Source: Dehalococcoidia bacterium (GTDB lineage: Bacteria; Chloroflexota; Dehalococcoidia; CAUJGQ01). From it: a stretch of 64,000 nucleotides of DNA. Numbering within the stretch: position 1 is the first letter of the stretch; each line of letters opens with the position of its first letter. This document shows, piece after piece, positions 60,401-64,000 of the stretch. The notes beneath the pieces are model-generated. The model was given only the letters and a program-made list of their open reading frames with translations, was not told where the DNA came from and did no database searches. The position numbers and the translations under genes are program-made. The stretch lies in the NCBI GenBank assembly GCA_035310145.1, contig DATGEL010000041.1, positions 17,604 through 81,603 of the forward strand. The letters are read 5' to 3'.

Positions 60401-60784
60401 TCAGCGATGGGCTTCGTGCAGCAGTTCCGCCTGTTCCGTCGCGTCGTCGTGATGGGCGGCCGCATGCTCGTGCACCACGTGCTCGGGCAACGGCTGGCCC
60501 GCCGTGTCGAGATGCGATTCGTCTGACTCGCCGAACGGCGGAATAGGGACGCTCGCCCGCGGCTCGTCGATGCCGCGGGCGCGCCGGTAGAGATAGGCGA
60601 CGGAGACTGCCGAAAGCCCAAGCACGGCCACTACGACCGTCCAAAGAACGACGGGAACCAGATCGCTGACGTCACCGCTGCCGCCCTGCGACTGCGCGGA
60701 GACGCCGGACGCGCTCGCCAGCGAGAGCAGGCCCATACTCCAAACAGCGACGGCGCGCAGAACAAGCGTGCGCAACGATTTCAA
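60401..60784 (-). CDS. Small membrane protein with signal peptide
   Basis: A 127-residue protein. A signal peptide or first helix (about residues 8-30) is followed by a second membrane helix (VVLWTVVVAVLGLSAVSVAY, about 44-63) and a His-rich cytoplasmic tail (EHVVHEHAAAHHDD) that could bind metal. The start is a TTG at 60784 with a weak site. I do not recognise the family. It ends 42 bases before the peroxiredoxin start, in the same direction, so they may share a transcript. Confidence 0.62.
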   Translation of the reverse strand: MKSLRTLVLRAVAVWSMGLLSLASASGVSAQSQGGSGDVSDLVPVVLWTVVVAVLGLSAVSVAYLYRRARGIDEPRASVPIPPFGESDESHLDTAGQPLPEHVVHEHAAAHHDDATEQAELLHEAHR

Positions 60785-60870
60785 CCTCGCGTTCGTGCCT
60801 GAGGCGCGGCGACCGCGCAGCCACGCCCGCGGCGCCAGTGTAACAAAGCGCCCGCGCCGAATGTAAAGAG

Positions 60871-62913
60871 CTACCGTGAGAGCGGCTGCGGCAGGGCGCC
60901 GGCCAGCAAGCGCAGCGGATCGAGCGGCACGCCGTTGAGCCGAATCTCGAAGTGCAGGTGCGGGCCGGTGCTCAGCCCGGTCGAGCCGCTGAGGCCGATG
61001 ATCTGCCCCTGGCGCACGTGGTCGCCCGGCTTCAGATATGACGGCACGAGCAGATGCCCGTAGCGGGTCGTGTAACCGCCCGAATGGCTGATGTCCACGT
61101 AATAGCCGTAGTCGCAGCAGGGATCGCCGCCGCTGAAGCTGACGACGCCCGAGGCCGCGGCCGTGACGGGCAGACCGGCGCTCTGCGCTATGTCGATGCC
61201 GAGCGGGTGCGCCGGGCCGAAGAGGCTCGAGATCGGCCCGCGCGCCGGCCAGGCGAAGGGCACGGCGTCCGGCCAGTTGCTCGCGGCGCCGCTGCTCGCG
61301 GCGCGCAGGAGGGCGCCCTGCGGGTCGGCGTTGACCTGCGCGACCAGCGTCGGGTTGGCTTGCGCCAGCAGCGCCTGCCAGGCCTGCTGCGCGGCGCTTA
61401 GCTCCTGCCGCGCCGCCGCCACCGCCGCCGGATCGGCCGGCTGGCTCAGCGCCAGGAGCCGCTGCTGCGCCGCCGCGTACTGCGTCTGTGCCTGCATGAG
61501 CTGCTGCTCGGGCGAGAGCGCCGCCGCGGCGTCGCCTGTCGCACCCTCGGGGGCGGCGTTGGGCGTCGGCTCTGGCGTGGCCGTCGCCGCCCGTGCCGCT
61601 GCCAGCGCGGCCTGCAGCGAGCTGAGACGGCCCTGCGCCGCGGCCACCTGGTCAGCGGCCCGCTGCAGCGCGGCAGGATCGGGCGGGGCGGTCAGGCGAT
61701 CAAGCGTCTGCTGCGCATGCGCCGCCCACTGCTGAATCTCAGCCAGATTTGGGGCCGGGGAGCTGGTCGCCACCGCTGGCGCGGTCCGCGCGGCGGTGGG
61801 TACGGTGGTGGGCGTGGCCGCCGGCGTGGCGCTGCCCGACGCATTTGCCGCGGAACTCTGCGGCGTGAGGATCGCGCCGGCGCTATCCGTGGCGCCGGCC
61901 GCCGGCGGCTGTTCGTAACCTGCGCCGCGATCGGCAACGACGCCAGCGCCCGATGTGCCCGCATCGGGGCCGGCCGCAATGACCGGCGCCGCGCTGCCCG
62001 ACGAGAAGATCGGCGCCGGTGCGTCGCTTGCAGTCACGGGCGGCGTGGGCGAGGCGGCGGCTGGTGTAGATGCTGCGGCGGGGGCCGGCGTGGCGCTCGC
62101 AGCCGGCGTGGCCGTGATGGCTTGCGCTGCCGCCAGCGCCTGCCGCGCGTTGCTCAGATCCGTTCGTGCGGCCGCGATCTGGTCGTCGGTGTAGGCATGC
62201 TGCACCCGCTGGAAGGCGCTCAACGCCGCGTTCACGTCGCGCTGAGCGGCCTGGAGATCGGCCTCCGTCGGCACGGGCGCGGGTGGCGGCGTCGGTGTGA
62301 CGGTGGCGGTGTTCGCCGCCTGCACCGCTTGCTGGGCCGCCAGCACCTGCGCCCGGGCGGCGGCCACGGCGTCTCTGGCCACGGCGAGTTGCGCATCGCT
62401 CGCGGCTTGTGTGATCGCCTGGTAGGCGAGCTGCGCCTGCGTCAGGCGGATCTGCGCCTGCAGCAACTGCTCCACGTTGGGGCCGGCGGCGGCCGAAGGC
62501 GTGGCAGCGCTTGTCGCGGCGGGCGCCGCGAGCAAGCGCGTCTCGTAGACCGCATTCGCCGCCTGCCAGAGGTCGGCCGCGAGCAGCGCGGTGACCAACG
62601 GCGGCGCGTCTGCCGCGGGAGCAAGCGAGGCGCCGTTGGGCAGACTGATGCGTGCGCGCGGGCCGCCGAAGGCGATCAGCGCGGACGTTCGCACGCCGGT
62701 TGCCGGGCGAGGTTCGCTCCGGTGCAGTGTCAGTCCGGCGAGCACGGCTGCCGCGAGCGCCGCCGCCGTGATCAGGCCCGGTGCACGGCCCGGAAGCCGT
62801 GGCAGGGCCAGCCCGGCGAAAGCCGGCAATGCCCGCCGCGGAAGCGGCAGCGCGGGCGATCGGCCGAACCGTCGGAGAACGCGCTCGCGAGTCTGTTCAA
62901 CTGGGAATGACAA
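60871..62913 (-). CDS. M23 family peptidase with coiled-coil stalk
   Basis: A 680-residue envelope protein. An N-terminal membrane helix (about residues 40-62) is followed by two or three Ala/Gln-rich coiled-coil stretches separated by Thr/Pro/Ala linkers, and a C-terminal LytM/M23 domain (about 560-665). The domain has zinc-ligand motifs HPLGIDIAQ and HLHFEIRLNG and the RYGHLLVPSYLKPGD segment, so the metal site appears intact. Such EnvC/NlpD-like or peptidoglycan endopeptidases act in division and cell-wall remodelling. TTG at 62913 with GGAGCG upstream is chosen; the frame is open to 63072. Confidence 0.85.
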   Translation of the reverse strand: MSFPVEQTRERVLRRFGRSPALPLPRRALPAFAGLALPRLPGRAPGLITAAALAAAVLAGLTLHRSEPRPATGVRTSALIAFGGPRARISLPNGASLAPAADAPPLVTALLAADLWQAANAVYETRLLAAPAATSAATPSAAAGPNVEQLLQAQIRLTQAQLAYQAITQAASDAQLAVARDAVAAARAQVLAAQQAVQAANTATVTPTPPPAPVPTEADLQAAQRDVNAALSAFQRVQHAYTDDQIAAARTDLSNARQALAAAQAITATPAASATPAPAAASTPAAASPTPPVTASDAPAPIFSSGSAAPVIAAGPDAGTSGAGVVADRGAGYEQPPAAGATDSAGAILTPQSSAANASGSATPAATPTTVPTAARTAPAVATSSPAPNLAEIQQWAAHAQQTLDRLTAPPDPAALQRAADQVAAAQGRLSSLQAALAAARAATATPEPTPNAAPEGATGDAAAALSPEQQLMQAQTQYAAAQQRLLALSQPADPAAVAAARQELSAAQQAWQALLAQANPTLVAQVNADPQGALLRAASSGAASNWPDAVPFAWPARGPISSLFGPAHPLGIDIAQSAGLPVTAAASGVVSFSGGDPCCDYGYYVDISHSGGYTTRYGHLLVPSYLKPGDHVRQGQIIGLSGSTGLSTGPHLHFEIRLNGVPLDPLRLLAGALPQPLSR

Positions 62914-63113
62914 CGGGCGCTCCGGCGGGTCAGGATCGGATCGATGGCAGGGGCGACGTACTGCGCGGAACCGCTCACGAACGCAGCGACGCTCCGGCAA
63001 CAGCGTAGCGAACGGCGCCGCCCGACGTGTTAACGCCCGGTCATTTCCGCGCCAGCCAAAAACCGAGCCCACGCGGGTGCCGCCCGACCGCGCCCGCCGC
63101 CAACGCCCGGCTG

Positions 63114-64000
63114 CTATTGCAGCCGCAACAACGAGGCGAAGCGGCGTTCGCTGCGGTACGGTCCAACGATCGCCAGCGAGAGCCGGTCGCCGCGGATCAC
63201 TTCGCGGGCGACACGGTCGAGCTGTGCCGGCGTCACCGCCTCGACTTCGGCCACGACCTCATCGGCGCTGCGCACTTTGCCGAACAGCATCTCCTGTGTG
63301 CCGATCCAGCCCGAGACGTTGCGAGTGTCCTCCATGCGCAGCAGCGTGCGCCCTTTGACCAACTCCTTCGCCTTCGCCAGTTCGACCTCGGGGATGCCGT
63401 CGCGGGCGCGGGCCAGCTCGGCCAGGATCGCTTCGGTTGCGTCCACCGCCTTCTTCGGATCGACGCCCGCATAAACGTTGAAGGTACCGGTGTCCAGGTA
63501 CTTGCTGGTATAGGTGTGCACGTCATAGCAGAGGCTGCGCCGCTCGCGCAGCTCGATGAACAGCCGGCTGCTCATGCCCTCGCCCAGCACGACGCTGAGC
63601 AGGTCCAGCGCATAGCGGTCGGGGTGCACGCTGCTGAAACCGCGCATCGCCAGGCTGAGATGGGCTTGTTCCGTGCGCCGGCTCTTGAGCACGCAGCGTG
63701 CGGCGTCCTGCCCATCGGCGGCCGGAAACCAGGTGGCGGGCTGGTCCGGCAGCCAGTCACCGAGCAGCGGCTGCAAGAGATCGACGACCTCGCTGTGGCC
63801 CACGCTGCCCGCCACGCTGACTACCACGTTGTTCGGAGCATATTGCCGCTTCAGATAGCCCAACATCTCCGCGCGGCTGATCGTCTGCACCGTCGACTCG
63901 AAGCCGGCCACATCCCAGCCAAGCGGTTGATCGGGAAAGACGAGTTCATCGAGCAGGACTTCGGCTTGCTGCGCCGGCGAGTCCGCCACGCTGCGCAGCT
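63114..64000 (-). CDS. M16 family peptidase, N-terminus cut by window edge
   Basis: About 295 residues of the C-terminal part of an M16 (pitrilysin/MPP-type) zinc protease. The second-domain signature RERRSLCYDVHTYTSKYLDT, the LGEGMSSRLFIELRE segment and AKELVKGRTLLRMEDTRNVSGW are typical. The HXXEH zinc motif would lie in the missing N-terminal part. It is probably a two-domain 420-430 residue protein of the YmxG/PqqL type. The frame runs open to the right edge. Confidence 0.92.
   Translation of the reverse strand, partial: LRSVADSPAQQAEVLLDELVFPDQPLGWDVAGFESTVQTISRAEMLGYLKRQYAPNNVVVSVAGSVGHSEVVDLLQPLLGDWLPDQPATWFPAADGQDAARCVLKSRRTEQAHLSLAMRGFSSVHPDRYALDLLSVVLGEGMSSRLFIELRERRSLCYDVHTYTSKYLDTGTFNVYAGVDPKKAVDATEAILAELARARDGIPEVELAKAKELVKGRTLLRMEDTRNVSGWIGTQEMLFGKVRSADEVVAEVEAVTPAQLDRVAREVIRGDRLSLAIVGPYRSERRFASLLRLQ

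Overview
The window is high-G+C bacterial chromosome, most likely from a free-living Chloroflexota lineage. Dehalococcoidia or SAR202-like relatives fit best. This placement is inferred from gene content: four luciferase-like FMN/F420 monooxygenases within 13 kb, a phthalate-dioxygenase-type Rieske oxygenase, three acyl-CoA dehydrogenases, several short-chain dehydrogenases, and small zinc-ribbon proteins of a kind I associate with Chloroflexota. There are no phage genes, transposases, CRISPR arrays or rRNA genes. Many genes start with GTG or TTG, one apparently with CTG, and GTGA/ATGA stop-start overlaps are common.

Layout. Bases 1-16,000 are a catabolic/redox district: a truncated acyl-CoA ligase, luciferase-like oxidoreductases, the Rieske oxygenase, SDR, acyl-CoA dehydrogenase and hydrolase genes. 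A zinc-ribbon Ser/Thr kinase, a Uma2-type nuclease and a degenerate GGDEF protein are interspersed. Bases 14,900-17,300 encode a CopC-CopD-cytochrome c fusion. Bases 17,300-21,000 hold a LysM protein and two related acyl-CoA dehydrogenases that bracket a four-helix-bundle gene framed by inverted, telomere-like TTTAGGG tracts. Bases 21,000-28,200 carry a P-loop kinase, HD protein, M50 protease, DedA, a beta-propeller lipoprotein and a secreted transglycosylase-like protein. Two tandem serine tRNAs with strong hairpins lie near 29,500-29,900.

Bases 30,000-41,100 are mostly housekeeping: CDP-alcohol phosphatidyltransferase, mnmA, rsfS, ndk, tsaB, tsaE, a BtuF-like protein plus cobyrinate synthase (corrinoid metabolism), a beta-hydroxyacid dehydrogenase, galE and fabF. 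Bases 41,200-48,600 hold an amidohydrolase, a large surface beta-propeller, radC, an OmpR-like regulator, a HEAT protein and an SDR. Bases 48,600-58,300 contain ruvB, an ABC exporter, an NYN-domain protein coupled to mrp, a SufR-like regulator with a well-formed divergent promoter/operator, a zinc-ribbon protein, a divergent dihydroorotate-dehydrogenase-like gene and tRNA-Pro. The last 6 kb hold an SH3 lipoprotein, a cytidylate-kinase-like gene, an AhpE-like peroxiredoxin, an M23 peptidase and a truncated M16 peptidase.

The most notable observation is the AhpE-like peroxiredoxin at 59898-60359 (minus strand). An in-frame UGA sits exactly where the peroxidatic cysteine belongs, followed at a suitable distance by a hairpin in the mRNA. 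The simplest reading is a selenocysteine enzyme that ordinary gene calling would split in two. The second is the SufR-like divergent control region at 56747-56843. The third is the repeat-framed four-helix-bundle cassette at 19053-19620.
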